Assembly: GCA_018105865.1 (NCBI GenBank) | Contig: CM030863.1 | Coordinates: forward strand, 2,571,101-2,635,100 | Length of the DNA: 64,000 nt | Direction: 5' to 3' | From: Metaphire vulgaris | Lineage: Eukaryota > Annelida > Clitellata > Crassiclitellata > Megascolecidae | Shown: positions 63,158-64,000 of the stretch, one piece after another | Numbering within the stretch: the first letter of the stretch is position 1 | Layout of the letters: each line of letters opens with the position of its first letter | The notes under the pieces: model-generated | What the model was told of the DNA's origin: nothing | What the model saw: only the letters and a program-made list of their open reading frames with translations | The model's database searches: none | Translations under genes and position numbers: made by a program

Positions 63158-64000
63158 GGAGAGAATGATCAAAAATTTCATCATTAGATGACGTTATAAG
63201 ACATGGAGTAAAAATCAAGGAATCTCGTACGAGTTTTGTTGAGGGAAGAAAAATTCTGAATTTTGGCCGTCAGTCCCCTCATTGAAAGTGTGGAAACTTG
63301 TGTGTGGGGATTGCCTCTTTGTTTAAAAATAAACCGCCCCTTTGTTTTAAAAAGAAACTGTAGAGGAAAACGGGAGAACGCGAAAAACCAGGACTTAATA
63401 ATTGTAAGCCAGACGGTCGATGTGCACCAAACGGAAATTGAAGAGGAGATATCCTTGACGCTAATGCAAAACATACAGCGTCAAATAAACAAGACTTTTA
63501 GTACTTATATGGGAGGAAGAGGCTGGTGGAGACCACCTACGAAATGCCTGGACCACACACAGCCATAGAAATATGTTGCACTGTATAGAGGTCATACCAT
63601 GGGATCTATAGCTAGTGGCGTGGCGTGGCCTGGCAGCGTCCGGGTTAAATTGGTAAGTGATGAAAGGGGTATAAAAAAGGTAATTAGCTATCTTGTGTAG
63701 GTAGGCTACTCCGTATGTATTCTTTGTTTTAATTGTCGACTAAATTATTGCGTTCCACCAAAAAAATTTGCGCCGGGGCAACTGGCCGCCCCCCGACCCC
63801 TAGACGTACTACGCCCACCCCACATTTTTCGCCAACCAGTTGGAGGGAGTCTACGAAAGTATAAAGGATGACTGATACCTTTTGGGAGTGATCGTTGATA
63901 AATGAGTAAAATAAATTAAAGTTTTCCCATGCCCGAATTCAAGCTTTGGGGCCGGTGCTGATCTCCGGTCTCCAAGGCATACAGCGACGCAGGTGGCATA
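63158..64000. other. Right end, no recognisable gene
   Basis: An open frame at 63263-63568 has no family resemblance and no splice context. 63600-64000 has MITE-like fragments (GGCGTGGCGTGG, CGCCCCCCGACCCC). Nothing else seen. Confidence 0.4.

Noticed and set aside
63263..63568. 101-codon frame as a gene
   Set aside because: No homology, no splice sites, and the opposite strand is equally open.

Overview
This is an AT-rich, intron-rich invertebrate animal nuclear genome fragment, dense in transposons. The recognisable genes (a 7B2/secretogranin V homologue, a TRAPPC2/sedlin homologue and a chondroitin N-acetylgalactosaminyltransferase homologue) have GT-AG or GC-AG introns with matching phases. 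Much of the rest is degraded LINEs, short terminal-inverted-repeat elements and microsatellites. A marine deuterostome or lophotrochozoan is plausible, but I cannot name the species. No prokaryotic operon, CRISPR array or rRNA gene is visible.

Layout. 1-1380: a ~180-bp satellite array cut by the window edge. ~1530-16470 and ~16855-30043: two tandem copies, A and B, of one ~13-15 kb unit. Each unit carries (i) on the + strand a two-exon gene for a small secreted six-cysteine, knottin-like peptide and (ii) on the - strand, tail-to-tail with it, a seven-exon gene for a multi-CARD protein ending in a probable beta-propeller. Copy A of the CARD gene is open throughout (about 930 residues). Copy B has a frameshift in exon 3 and a scrambled exon 5. 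The two peptide genes are both intact, and every codon difference between their mature regions changes the amino acid. 30043-33750: simple repeats and a hAT-like MITE. 33755-41085: the complete six-exon 7B2-like gene (+), with two PC2-inhibitor-like motifs at its C-terminus. 41240-51530: mostly a degraded CR1/L2-like LINE, satellite relics, microsatellites and a few uncertain exon candidates. 51533-54439: the complete four-exon TRAPPC2 gene (-). 54440-57850: MITE-rich intergenic DNA. 57852-60464: the two-exon CSGALNACT-like gene (-), with a MITE inserted at its only 5' splice site and one frameshift. 60465-64000: LINE 3' ends and MITEs.

Functional picture. The duplicated unit pairs a fast-diverging secreted peptide with a death-fold (CARD) protein. 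That pairing suggests an innate-defence or self-defence locus, but the functional link is inference from position only. The other three genes look like ordinary housekeeping or neuroendocrine genes.

Mobile DNA. At least ten short elements have inverted termini and 8-bp target duplications (hAT-like), several perfect. Many unrelated families share an internal motif, GACAAGCAAAAAAGGTCA. Three 80-bp TTAA-bounded elements look piggyBac-like. Comparing copies A and B gives filled and empty sites, so several insertions post-date the duplication.
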